From assembly GCA_002478765.1 (NCBI GenBank), contig DLQO01000001.1:1-15419 (forward strand): DNA of 15,419 bases, in the 5' to 3' direction. Positions 6,057 to 12,592 of this stretch are shown here, in pieces; position 1 is the stretch's first letter, and the number at the start of each line of letters is the position of its first letter. The position numbers and the translations under genes are program-made. The stretch comes from Flavobacteriales bacterium UBA7430. Its GTDB lineage: Bacteria; Bacteroidota; Bacteroidia; Flavobacteriales; UBA7430. Under the pieces are notes generated by a model. It was given only the letters and a program-made list of their open reading frames with translations. It was not told the DNA's origin and made no database searches.

Positions 6057-6512
6057 TTAATTGGCACCGCAAGTTTTAGAAGCACTCTTAACAGATGACT
6101 TAGCTTCTGAGGCTTCACACTTTGCTTTTTGCTCTTCCGTACAACTTTTCTCTTTGTTAGGTGCACAACATGATTTTTCAGAAATCAAACCCGCTTTGAA
6201 GGATCCATTTCTGTAAGAATTTACAAAGTCTACCAAAGAGCCTTCGGATGTTATGGCTGAATCGAAAGACACGCTGGCTGTAGCGGAACCAAAATCTACA
6301 AGAGCGTCGCTAACTCCATCAATATTTTTAAGCTCCACTTCAATGGAACGCGCGCAACCCATAGCGCAAGTCATTCCCTGTATGTTCATCTGCATTTTAG
6401 ATGCAGCGGACACTTCTTGACTTACTTCTTGAGACTGTGCTGTAGTTTCGGAGCAAGAAGCAAAGGCAAACATCACAGATAACATCAAACTAAATTTTAC
6501 CAACTTATTCAT
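6057..6512 (-). CDS. Heavy-metal-associated (HMA) domain lipoprotein with Cys-rich tail
   Basis: The protein has 151 residues. The N-terminus MNKLVKFSLMLSVMFAFASC is a lipoprotein signal peptide with lipidation at C20, so it is exported and membrane-tethered. After a Ser/Gln/Glu linker comes one HMA-like domain, about residues 39-105, starting MQMNIQGMTCAMGCARSIEV. Its metal site is C49-A-M-G-C53, a CX3C spacing instead of the usual GMTCxxC. The remainder (NIDGVSDALVDFGSATASVS) fits the normal fold. The tail at 111-151 has five more cysteines (C115, C116, C124, C132, C148) among charged residues, which could bind extra metal. Likely ligands are Cu(I) or a similar soft metal; this is inferred from the family. 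It lies upstream of heme A synthase on the same strand, so a link to cytochrome oxidase copper supply is possible but unproven. Confidence 0.85.
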   Translation of the reverse strand: MNKLVKFSLMLSVMFAFASCSETTAQSQEVSQEVSAASKMQMNIQGMTCAMGCARSIEVELKNIDGVSDALVDFGSATASVSFDSAITSEGSLVDFVNSYRNGSFKAGLISEKSCCAPNKEKSCTEEQKAKCEASEAKSSVKSASKTCGAN

Positions 6513-6539
6513 TATTCTCTTTGTTTAAGATTAATACTG

Positions 6540-6547
6540 CAAAGGTA
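6540..6547 (-). promoter_or_regulatory. Bacteroidota -7 box for the HMA lipoprotein gene
   Basis: On the minus strand this is TACCTTTG followed by CAG, an exact TAnnTTTG match. It ends 27 nt before the ATG of the HMA lipoprotein. It lies 31 bases from the divergent box for the EamA transporter, so the two promoters share this short region. A -33 TTTG is not evident. Confidence 0.6.
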
Positions 6548-6578
6548 CAAATTATCATCAAGAACAGGTTTAAATCAG

Positions 6579-6586
6579 TACATTTG
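6579..6586 (+). promoter_or_regulatory. Bacteroidota -7 box for the EamA transporter gene
   Basis: TACATTTG is an exact match to TAnnTTTG and ends 37 nt before the ATG at 6624, a normal leader length. It is divergent from the HMA lipoprotein promoter. No clear -33 TTTG is seen. Confidence 0.6.
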
Positions 6587-6623
6587 CATTCGGTATTAAC
6601 AGCAATTTAACTAAAGTGATGAT

Positions 6624-7505
6624 ATGTTAAAGAAAATTGATACCCCCCTGGGTCATTGGATCATACTACTTTCCCTGTCGCTTGTTTGGGGAAGCTCATT
6701 CATTTTGATTAAACGAGGTCTTGATGCCTTCAGTTTTGAGCAAGTCGCGGCTCTTCGACTTTTAATTGCTTTTCTGTGCGTAGCCATTCTTGGACGGAAA
6801 TTTTACCGAAAAATTCCTTTGAACAGCATTTGGGCTCTATTGGGAACTGGACTTATTGGAAGTGCAATCCCTGCTTTTTTGTTTAGCAAGGCAGAAACCT
6901 ACTTGGAGTCTGGCCTTGTGGGCATGCTTAATGTTTTAACACCCCTATTTACACTACTAATAGGCGTTCTTTTCTACAAGCTTGAAGTGAAATACGCCCA
7001 TTATCTTGGTGCTTTTATTGGAGTTCTTGGAACAGTGTTTCTTCTCCTACCCGACCTACAAGAATTGAACGGAAAAGTGCTTCAATACAGCTCAATCGTC
7101 ATTGTTGCAACCGCCTGTTATGGCTGGAGCGCGAACATCATCAAAGCTCACCTTCAAGATTTAAACGCTCTACAAATAACCACGCTGTCACTTACTTTTA
7201 TTGGCCCATGGGCGGGTATTTACCTCTTTAGTGGAGACTTTATGGACGTGATGCAGAACCACCCTAAGGCATGGTCCAGCTTTGGATACACCGCGCTCTT
7301 AGCAATAAGTAGTTCGGCACTTTCCGTAATCGCTTTTAACAAATTAATAAAAATGACCGGAGCTGTTTTCGCCACTTCGTGCACCTATTTTATCTCAATC
7401 ATAGCCATACTTTGGGGCATTCTCGATAACGAAGTAATCACCATACATCAGATCGGTGGCTTTGCGATCATCATCGGAGGAGTCTACTTAGTAAACAAAA
7501 GATAG
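6624..7505 (+). CDS. EamA/DMT-family transporter
   Basis: This 293-residue, very hydrophobic inner-membrane protein has about ten predicted helices in two EamA repeats. The first repeat opens with WIILLSLSLVWGSSFILIKR (about 12-31); WGSSF is a family signature. It continues with SFEQVAALRLLIAFL at about 37-51. The second repeat starts near residue 155 with SIVIVATACYGWSANIIKAH and ends with IGGFAIIIGGVYLVNKR at the C-terminus. Family members export amino acids, nucleosides or other metabolites, but the substrate cannot be read from sequence. It stands alone between a divergent lipoprotein gene and the rplU-rpmA operon, which has its own promoter. Nothing looks truncated. Confidence 0.92.
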   Translation: MLKKIDTPLGHWIILLSLSLVWGSSFILIKRGLDAFSFEQVAALRLLIAFLCVAILGRKFYRKIPLNSIWALLGTGLIGSAIPAFLFSKAETYLESGLVGMLNVLTPLFTLLIGVLFYKLEVKYAHYLGAFIGVLGTVFLLLPDLQELNGKVLQYSSIVIVATACYGWSANIIKAHLQDLNALQITTLSLTFIGPWAGIYLFSGDFMDVMQNHPKAWSSFGYTALLAISSSALSVIAFNKLIKMTGAVFATSCTYFISIIAILWGILDNEVITIHQIGGFAIIIGGVYLVNKR

Positions 7506-7513
7506 CTCAGTGA

Positions 7514-7544
7514 TTTGCCAGTTTGGCATAATTGTGTAATTTTG
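7514..7544 (+). promoter_or_regulatory. Consensus Bacteroidota promoter for rplU-rpmA
   Basis: TTTG at 7514-7517 and TAATTTTG at 7537-7544 are separated by 19 bases, an exact match to the Bacteroidota TTTG-N19-TAnnTTTG promoter. The box ends 41 nt before the rplU ATG. This is the best-formed promoter in the window, as expected for ribosomal-protein genes. Confidence 0.75.
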
Positions 7545-7585
7545 CAGACCATTTAGTATTTTAAACATATCTTAAAACATAGCAG

Positions 7586-7945
7586 ATGTACGCAATTGTA
7601 GAGATAGCAGGGCATCAATACAAAGTTGAAAAAGATCAGCGCATCTTTGTCAATCGTCTAGAAGGAAAAGAAGGATCGAAAGTTACTTTCGACAACGTTC
7701 TTTTAATCGAAGACAAAGGCAAAGTTACCGTTGGCGCCCCAGCTATAAAAGGTGCAAAAGTCTCAGCGAAGATTGAGAGCCACCTGAAAGGAGACAAAGT
7801 AATTGTCTTCAAAAAGAAAAGAAGAAAAGGCTACAAAGTGAAAAACGGCCACCGACAGTATTTAACTTCGTTAACGATCGGGACCATCACTAAAAAGGCA
7901 GCAGCTAAAAAAGCCGCTCCAGAAGCTGAAAAAGTAAAAGCCTAA
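7586..7945 (+). CDS. rplU: 50S ribosomal protein L21 (bL21)
   Basis: This large-subunit protein binds 23S rRNA. The first 100 residues are standard L21: MYAIVEIAGHQYKVEKDQRI, FVNRLEGKEGSKVTFDNVLL and the basic patch VFKKKRRKGYKVKNGHRQ at about 74-91, ending LTIGTI. At 119 residues it is longer than the roughly 103 of E. coli because of an Ala/Lys tail (about 103-119), which is common in Bacteroidota. It lies 25 nt upstream of rpmA in the usual rplU-rpmA order. The upstream sequence is A-rich with no Shine-Dalgarno. Confidence 0.98.
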   Translation: MYAIVEIAGHQYKVEKDQRIFVNRLEGKEGSKVTFDNVLLIEDKGKVTVGAPAIKGAKVSAKIESHLKGDKVIVFKKKRRKGYKVKNGHRQYLTSLTIGTITKKAAAKKAAPEAEKVKA

Positions 7946-7970
7946 TTAATTAACCAAAAAAAATTGAACC

Positions 7971-8231
7971 ATGGCTCACAAGAAAGGTGTCGGTAGTTCC
8001 AAAAACGGTCGTGAATCGGAATCGAAACGACTGGGAATCAAAATTTACGGTGGTCAATTAGCTATTGCTGGTAATATCATCGTTAGACAAAGAGGTACAA
8101 AACACAATCCAGGTGAAAATGTAGGTATTGGTAAAGACCATACTTTATTTGCTTTGTGTGATGGTACCATCCAATTTAAAAAGAAAAGAGACAACAGATC
8201 TTACGTAAGCGTTGTTCCATTCGCTGAGTAA
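7971..8231 (+). CDS. rpmA: 50S ribosomal protein L27 (bL27)
   Basis: The protein has 86 residues. It starts [20 protein letters not shown], the conserved flexible N-terminal tail that reaches towards the peptidyl-transferase centre. It continues with [40 protein letters not shown] and the usual C-terminal beta region. There is no N-terminal extension of the cleaved Firmicutes type. It is cotranscribed with rplU and followed by a clear intrinsic terminator 20-50 nt after the stop. Confidence 0.98.
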   Translation: MAHKKGVGSSKNGRESESKRLGIKIYGGQLAIAGNIIVRQRGTKHNPGENVGIGKDHTLFALCDGTIQFKKKRDNRSYVSVVPFAE

Positions 8232-8249
8232 CTCATTTCTTTATCCAAT

Positions 8250-8284
8250 AAAAAAAGACGCCTCAAATGAAGCGTCTTTTTTTT
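8250..8284. terminator. Intrinsic terminator, probably bidirectional, between rpmA and the CoA-transferase genes
   Basis: GACGC (8257-8261) pairs with GCGTC (8272-8276), with two further inner pairs around one mismatch and an AAAT loop. Eight T residues (8277-8284) follow on the plus strand. Seven A residues (8250-8256) precede the stem, which become a T-run on the minus strand. It therefore suits both rpmA and the convergent scoB gene ending at 8304. Confidence 0.88.
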
Positions 8285-8303
8285 GTCATACGTTTTTCAG
8301 AAG

Positions 8304-8966
8304 TCAAGAAACTAACTGCATTTCTGGAATTTCACCGTTGACTAATAACGAAGCTTCCGTTGCAGCCTGTATTTCTTGAACCGTTACTCCGGGGGCTCGC
8401 TCCAAGAGTTTGAGACCGCCAACGGACATCACCTCCATGACCGCTAAGTTGGTAACAATTTTTTTTACGCATCCCAAGCCTGTTAATGGTAATGTGCATT
8501 TTTTTAAAATCTTTGACTCCCCCTCCTTGTTGGTATGCATCATTGCTACTATGATATTCTCTGCTGAGGCTACTAAATCCATGGCCCCACCCATACCCTT
8601 AACCATTTTTCCCGGAATCTTCCAGTTGGCAATATCACCATCCTCAGACACCTCCATAGCACCCAATACGGTGAGCTGAACGTGCCGACCTCTAATCATG
8701 GCAAAACTTGTTGCAGAATCAAAATAAACAGCCCCATCAAGAGCCGTTATGGTTTGTTTCCCTGCATTAATAAGATCCGCATCTTCTGTTCCTTCTATGG
8801 GGAAAGGTCCCATGCCTAAGATGCCATTCTCGGATTGAAATTCAATAGAAATATCTTTGGGAACATAATTCGCAACTAGGGTTGGAATTCCGATGCCTAA
8901 ATTTACATAAAACCCATCTTCCAACTCTTGTGCAATTCGTTTTGCTATTCCAACTTTATCTAACAT
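8304..8966 (-). CDS. scoB: 3-oxoacid CoA-transferase, subunit B
   Basis: This 220-residue beta subunit pairs with the gene just upstream. The enzyme moves CoA from succinyl-CoA to acetoacetate or a related 3-oxoacid in the cytosol, linking ketone-body or short-chain acid use to acetyl-CoA. The start LDKVGIAKRIAQELEDG, then YVNLGIGIPTLVANYVP, are typical. SENG at 45-48 contains the catalytic Glu (E46) that forms the glutamyl-CoA thioester. GAMEVSEDGDIANWKIPG and GMGGAMDLVA are also conserved. Its start is 15 nt after the stop of subunit A. An acetate/butyrate-acetoacetate CoA-transferase is the main alternative, as substrate use is hard to tell from sequence. Confidence 0.93.
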   Translation of the reverse strand: MLDKVGIAKRIAQELEDGFYVNLGIGIPTLVANYVPKDISIEFQSENGILGMGPFPIEGTEDADLINAGKQTITALDGAVYFDSATSFAMIRGRHVQLTVLGAMEVSEDGDIANWKIPGKMVKGMGGAMDLVASAENIIVAMMHTNKEGESKILKKCTLPLTGLGCVKKIVTNLAVMEVMSVGGLKLLERAPGVTVQEIQAATEASLLVNGEIPEMQLVS

Positions 8967-8981
8967 AATTGTATTATTTAT

Positions 8982-9674
8982 TTATCGAACAGTACGTTGC
9001 TCTATACGTTTCTCAAAGGTTTTTCCTTGGAATATTCGTTGAACGAATATTCCTGGGGTGTGTATTTGATTTGGATCTAAAACACCAACAGGCAGGAGCT
9101 CTTCAACTTCTGCAACCGTAATTTTCCCTGCCATAGCCATCACGGGATTGAAATTCTTTGCGGTTGCTTTATAAATTAGATTTCCGGCTGCATCACCTTT
9201 CCAAGCTTTGACAATCGCAAAATCTGCTTCTAGCGCTGTTTCTAATACGTATGCTTTCTCCTTGAAAAATTTAACTTCTTTACCCTCAGCAACCTCTGTT
9301 CCATACCCGGCTGGCGTATAAAAACCAGGAATTCCTGATCCTGCAGCCCGGCATCGTTCTGCCAATGAACCTTGAGGAATTAAATCTACCTCCAGCTCAC
9401 CACTCAGCATTTGCCGCTCAAACTCTTCATTCTCTCCAACATAAGATGAGATCATCTTTTTAACTTGTTTACCTTTCAATAAAAGCCCTAAACCAAAATC
9501 ATCCACACCAGCATTGTTTGAGATACATGTTAAACGTGTGGTTTTCATCTTCACCAATTCTGCGATGCTATTTTCAGGAATACCACAAAGACCAAACCCA
9601 CCAAGCATGAGAGTCATCCCGTCTTTTATCCCGGATAAGGCAATGTGTACGTTGGGAACAACTTTATCAATCAT
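8982..9674 (-). CDS. scoA: 3-oxoacid CoA-transferase, subunit A
   Basis: This 230-residue alpha subunit binds CoA. GGFGLCGIPENSI at 25-37 is the family signature loop. It continues with SNNAGVDDFGLGLLLKGKQV, MISSYVGENEEFERQ, ELEVDLIPQGSLAER, and GIPGFYTPAGYGTEVAEGKE, all in the expected order. The full heterodimer is present, with subunit B 15 nt downstream, so the pair forms a two-gene operon. No other ketone-body or butyrate gene is nearby. Upstream is an AT-rich gap of 118 nt with a weak promoter-like box. Confidence 0.94.
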   Translation of the reverse strand: MIDKVVPNVHIALSGIKDGMTLMLGGFGLCGIPENSIAELVKMKTTRLTCISNNAGVDDFGLGLLLKGKQVKKMISSYVGENEEFERQMLSGELEVDLIPQGSLAERCRAAGSGIPGFYTPAGYGTEVAEGKEVKFFKEKAYVLETALEADFAIVKAWKGDAAGNLIYKATAKNFNPVMAMAGKITVAEVEELLPVGVLDPNQIHTPGIFVQRIFQGKTFEKRIEQRTVR

Positions 9675-9713
9675 AACATTTCTTAATTATTGAATTACAA
9701 GTGATTATACGTA

Positions 9714-9721
9714 AAAATATA
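9714..9721 (-). promoter_or_regulatory. Possible -7 box for scoAB
   Basis: On the minus strand this is TATATTTT, differing from TAnnTTTG only in the last base. It ends 39 nt before the scoA start. No TTTG is found at the right distance upstream, and the region is very AT-rich, so this is tentative. Confidence 0.3.
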
Positions 9722-9746
9722 GCACTTCGAGTATTATAAAAATAAC

Positions 9747-9772
9747 AAAAAAATTACATTAATTTATTAATG
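9747..9772 (-). terminator. Probable intrinsic terminator of the holB-ricT-gldH-PBP1A operon
   Basis: CATTAAT and ATTAATG form a perfect 7-bp inverted repeat (9757-9772) with a 2-base centre. On the minus strand it is followed after three bases by seven T residues (9747-9753). It lies 20 nt past the PBP1A stop, the right place for a terminator. The stem is almost all A-T, so it would be weak. Confidence 0.5.
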
Positions 9773-9792
9773 GGGGGTCGAAAGGGTATCGC

Positions 9793-12117
9793 TTAAAATT
9801 CTTCAGCTTCAATTTCGTCATCAAAACTGATGCGCTCTTTCTCAAATTTCGCACAATCTAACTCTATGGAAAGATTGTTAGGCGAATCAAAATCTGCTTT
9901 GGAAATTCCTAAATCAACATCTTGATACACACGTGTCATATATTCACCCCAGATAGGTAAAGCAACATTCGCTCCTTGCCCCAAGGTGACTGTTCTAAAA
10001 TGTACAGCCCTATCCTGAGCCCCAGTCCAAACACCCGTTACTAAATTTGGCACAACGCCTATAAACCAGCCGTCTGACTGATTTTGTGTTGTACCCGTTT
10101 TACCGGCAATTTGATTCCGGAACCCATACTTCCATCGCAACCTTACACCAGAGCCGTTTTTAGTAACACCTTGCATTAAATCAAGCATTACATATGCTTT
10201 CTCTTCGCTCAGCACCTCTTTGGTGCTGGAACTGAACTCGTCTAAGACAACACCGTTTTTATCCTCAATTCGATTTAAGAATATGGGTGTGGTATAAACC
10301 CCTTTGTTGGCAAAAGTTCCATAAGCTCCTACCATTTCGAAAACAGATACGTCGGGCGTTCCTAAACAGATTGAAGGAGCTGGTGGAATTCGGCCCTCCA
10401 AACCCATGGCTCTTGCCATTTTTCGGACTTTACGAGGACCCACGCGTTTCATCAAATAGGCTGAAACTGTATTTACCGATTTGGCTAGAGCTTGTTTTAA
10501 ATTTAACTCCCCACCATACACATCACCTGAATTTTTCGGTATCCAATCTTCTTCCAAGCCCCATCGCTCCTTTTCAAAAGCAACCTGAACATTAGGAACG
10601 TTCATGCAGGGTGAATAATTGTGTTGATCAATGGCCGTTGCATAAACAAATGGTTTGAAGGTTGATCCAACTTGTCTTTTAGCCTCTTTAACGTGATCGT
10701 ATTTAAAATAATGGTGATCGATACCTCCAACCCAGGCTTTAACAAAACCTGTTTGGGGATCCATAGACATCATTCCGGTTTGCAATATGTACTTGTAATG
10801 TAAGATAGAATCCATTGGACTCAGGAGCGTATCCTTGGCACCCTCCCAAGTAAAAATTCGCATCTTAGCGGGCTGATTAAATATCGTATCTATGTCGTCA
10901 GCTGAAAGCTGATGCATTCTGAGTTTTCTGTAACGCTCAGAGCGCTTCATTGCCGTGAACATTATGGTGTCAACTTGCCCCGGGCGCAAAGCCTCATCAA
11001 AAGGCGGATGTGTATACCTCTCTACATCATCGTCAAGATCTTCTACGACATCTTCTTCGACTTCCTCAGGCTCCTCTGACTCTTCATAAACCTCTACATC
11101 CCAATGATCATAAAATTGTTCTTGTAAGATTGGCATGTGGGTAGCTACAGCTTCTTCTGCGTATTGCTGCATGCGAGAGTCTATCGTTGTAAAAATCTTT
11201 AACCCATCGGAGTAGAGGTTGTATTGGGTTCCATCTGGCTTTTTGTTCTGCTTCAACCAATCTTTCATATACCTTCGCAAATGCTCTCTAAAATAGGGTG
11301 CCAGACCATCGTTATGGTTGGCTCGTTTGAAGTCTAAAACTACAGACAAACTGCTTAAAGAATCTCGAACAGATTCGGAAATAATCCCATTGCGATGCAT
11401 TTGGCCAAAAACAACATTACGTCTTTTCAAAGCATTGTCGGGAAAACGCTTGGGATTGTACCTGGATGGATTTTTTGCCATCCCGACCAGTAAGGCAGCC
11501 TGATCAATTGAAAGTTGATCCGGGGTTGTGTTAAAGTATATTTTTGCAGCCGACTTAACGCCTACAGCCAAATACAAAAAGTCGAACTTATTCAAGTACA
11601 TGGTTAAAATTTCATCTTTGGTGAAATTTCGCTCCAAACGCACGGAGATGACCCATTCTTTGAACTTTTGAAAAACGCGCTCGACGATATTCGAAGAAAC
11701 ATCCGTAAAAAGCATTTTAGATAATTGTTGGGTTATTGTAGACCCTCCTCCTGCATTCCTGCCTGTTAAAGCCCCCACAATGGCGCGACCAAGAGATTTA
11801 GCATCAATCGCTGAATGCTCTCTGAACCTCTCATCCTCCGTAGATATGAGGGCATTAACCAAATGATGCGATAACTCTTCGTAAGTTACGGGTGTTCTGT
11901 TTTCGTAAAAAAACTTACCAAGAAGAACACCGTCTGAAGCGTAAATCTCAGTAGCTAAATTTTGTTGTGGACTCTCTAGCTCTTCAAAAGAAGGTAAAGG
12001 GCCAAACCATCCCATAGAGGCAAACCATACGCCACAGGCAATACCTAGGATAGGCCCTAAAATTGCCATCCAAAACAAACGAATCAACCAGGATGATATC
12101 TTTCTTTTAAAACTCAT
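9793..12117 (-). CDS. mrcA: Class A penicillin-binding protein (PBP1A-type, bifunctional)
   Basis: This 774-residue peptidoglycan synthase polymerises glycan strands and cross-links peptides in the periplasm. One membrane anchor spans about residues 8-34. The GT51 domain (about 50-235) has EDERFREH at 94-101 with catalytic E94, GGGSTITQQLSKMLF at 123-137 and the third motif around KFKEWVISVRLERNFTKDEI. The transpeptidase domain has S485-T-F-K488, S547-V-N549 and K673-T-G-T676, so both activities look intact. Two oddities: HSAID replaces the usual HxGID after E94, and residues 345-366 are very acidic (15 of 22 Asp/Glu) between the two domains. The C-terminus is acidic too. It begins one base after the gldH stop and is the last gene of the holB operon. 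Alternative names are ponA or pbp1a. Confidence 0.95.
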   Translation of the reverse strand: MSFKRKISSWLIRLFWMAILGPILGIACGVWFASMGWFGPLPSFEELESPQQNLATEIYASDGVLLGKFFYENRTPVTYEELSHHLVNALISTEDERFREHSAIDAKSLGRAIVGALTGRNAGGGSTITQQLSKMLFTDVSSNIVERVFQKFKEWVISVRLERNFTKDEILTMYLNKFDFLYLAVGVKSAAKIYFNTTPDQLSIDQAALLVGMAKNPSRYNPKRFPDNALKRRNVVFGQMHRNGIISESVRDSLSSLSVVLDFKRANHNDGLAPYFREHLRRYMKDWLKQNKKPDGTQYNLYSDGLKIFTTIDSRMQQYAEEAVATHMPILQEQFYDHWDVEVYEESEEPEEVEEDVVEDLDDDVERYTHPPFDEALRPGQVDTIMFTAMKRSERYRKLRMHQLSADDIDTIFNQPAKMRIFTWEGAKDTLLSPMDSILHYKYILQTGMMSMDPQTGFVKAWVGGIDHHYFKYDHVKEAKRQVGSTFKPFVYATAIDQHNYSPCMNVPNVQVAFEKERWGLEEDWIPKNSGDVYGGELNLKQALAKSVNTVSAYLMKRVGPRKVRKMARAMGLEGRIPPAPSICLGTPDVSVFEMVGAYGTFANKGVYTTPIFLNRIEDKNGVVLDEFSSSTKEVLSEEKAYVMLDLMQGVTKNGSGVRLRWKYGFRNQIAGKTGTTQNQSDGWFIGVVPNLVTGVWTGAQDRAVHFRTVTLGQGANVALPIWGEYMTRVYQDVDLGISKADFDSPNNLSIELDCAKFEKERISFDDEIEAEEF

Positions 12118-12118
12118 T

Positions 12119-12592
12119 CTAATTGGACTGTTCTATAAGCAAACCCAAATCCTCAATACCCGCAAGTATATCATCGCGCATACCTTGTGAGATGGTAAAT
12201 TTATAAACCCCTGGCAAAAGGGATTGCTGCTGTTTGTATATCAATAGATTGTGTTTGATTTCCCCGATGCCTGAGCCCAACCATTTGCCACCAGGCTCCG
12301 CCAATAAATATTGGAGTGTATCCTGATGAACAATACCTTCAGATCCTTCCACCTGGACAAAAAAGAATATGTTGGAATACAGATAATCGTTGTTGTTCCG
12401 TAGCCCAATCAAATAATTCAGTGAGGCATCCTGAGCCTCCTCAACCTCAAGTTCAAAATCATAACTCACATCAGAAAGCCAACCCTCATCGGGCAAGTCT
12501 ACATAAGTGTTCAAAAGGGCATTGTTGCCACACGATGAAAAAAGAATAAGTGCAATAAGGAGCACGATGTTATTCCGATTTATTCTCTTCAT
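12119..12592 (-). CDS. gldH: Gliding motility lipoprotein GldH
   Basis: This 157-residue lipoprotein is a GldH homolog, required for gliding and type IX secretion in Flavobacterium johnsoniae. The chosen start at 12592 gives MKRINRNNIVLLIALILFSS then C21, a lipoprotein signal peptide. The same frame stays open 231 nt further upstream, but that part overlaps the basic tail of ricT and would bury the signal. Family motifs include LIGLRNNNDYLYSNIFFFV (about 57-75), DTLQYLLAEPGGKWLGSGIG and YKFTISQGMRDDILAGIEDL. No membrane helix follows. It overlaps ricT by 23 nt and ends one base before the PBP1A start, so translation is probably coupled. The molecular role of GldH is unknown. Confidence 0.93.
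   Translation of the reverse strand: MKRINRNNIVLLIALILFSSCGNNALLNTYVDLPDEGWLSDVSYDFELEVEEAQDASLNYLIGLRNNNDYLYSNIFFFVQVEGSEGIVHQDTLQYLLAEPGGKWLGSGIGEIKHNLLIYKQQQSLLPGVYKFTISQGMRDDILAGIEDLGLLIEQSN

Noticed and set aside
9675..9792. AT-rich gap considered as an attachment site or insertion scar
   Set aside because: No flanking direct repeats or tRNA end are present. A weak terminator and promoter-like box explain the sequence.
10287..10595. A 102-codon plus-strand frame within the PBP gene
   Set aside because: It is antisense to the transpeptidase domain, whose active-site motifs are intact on the minus strand.
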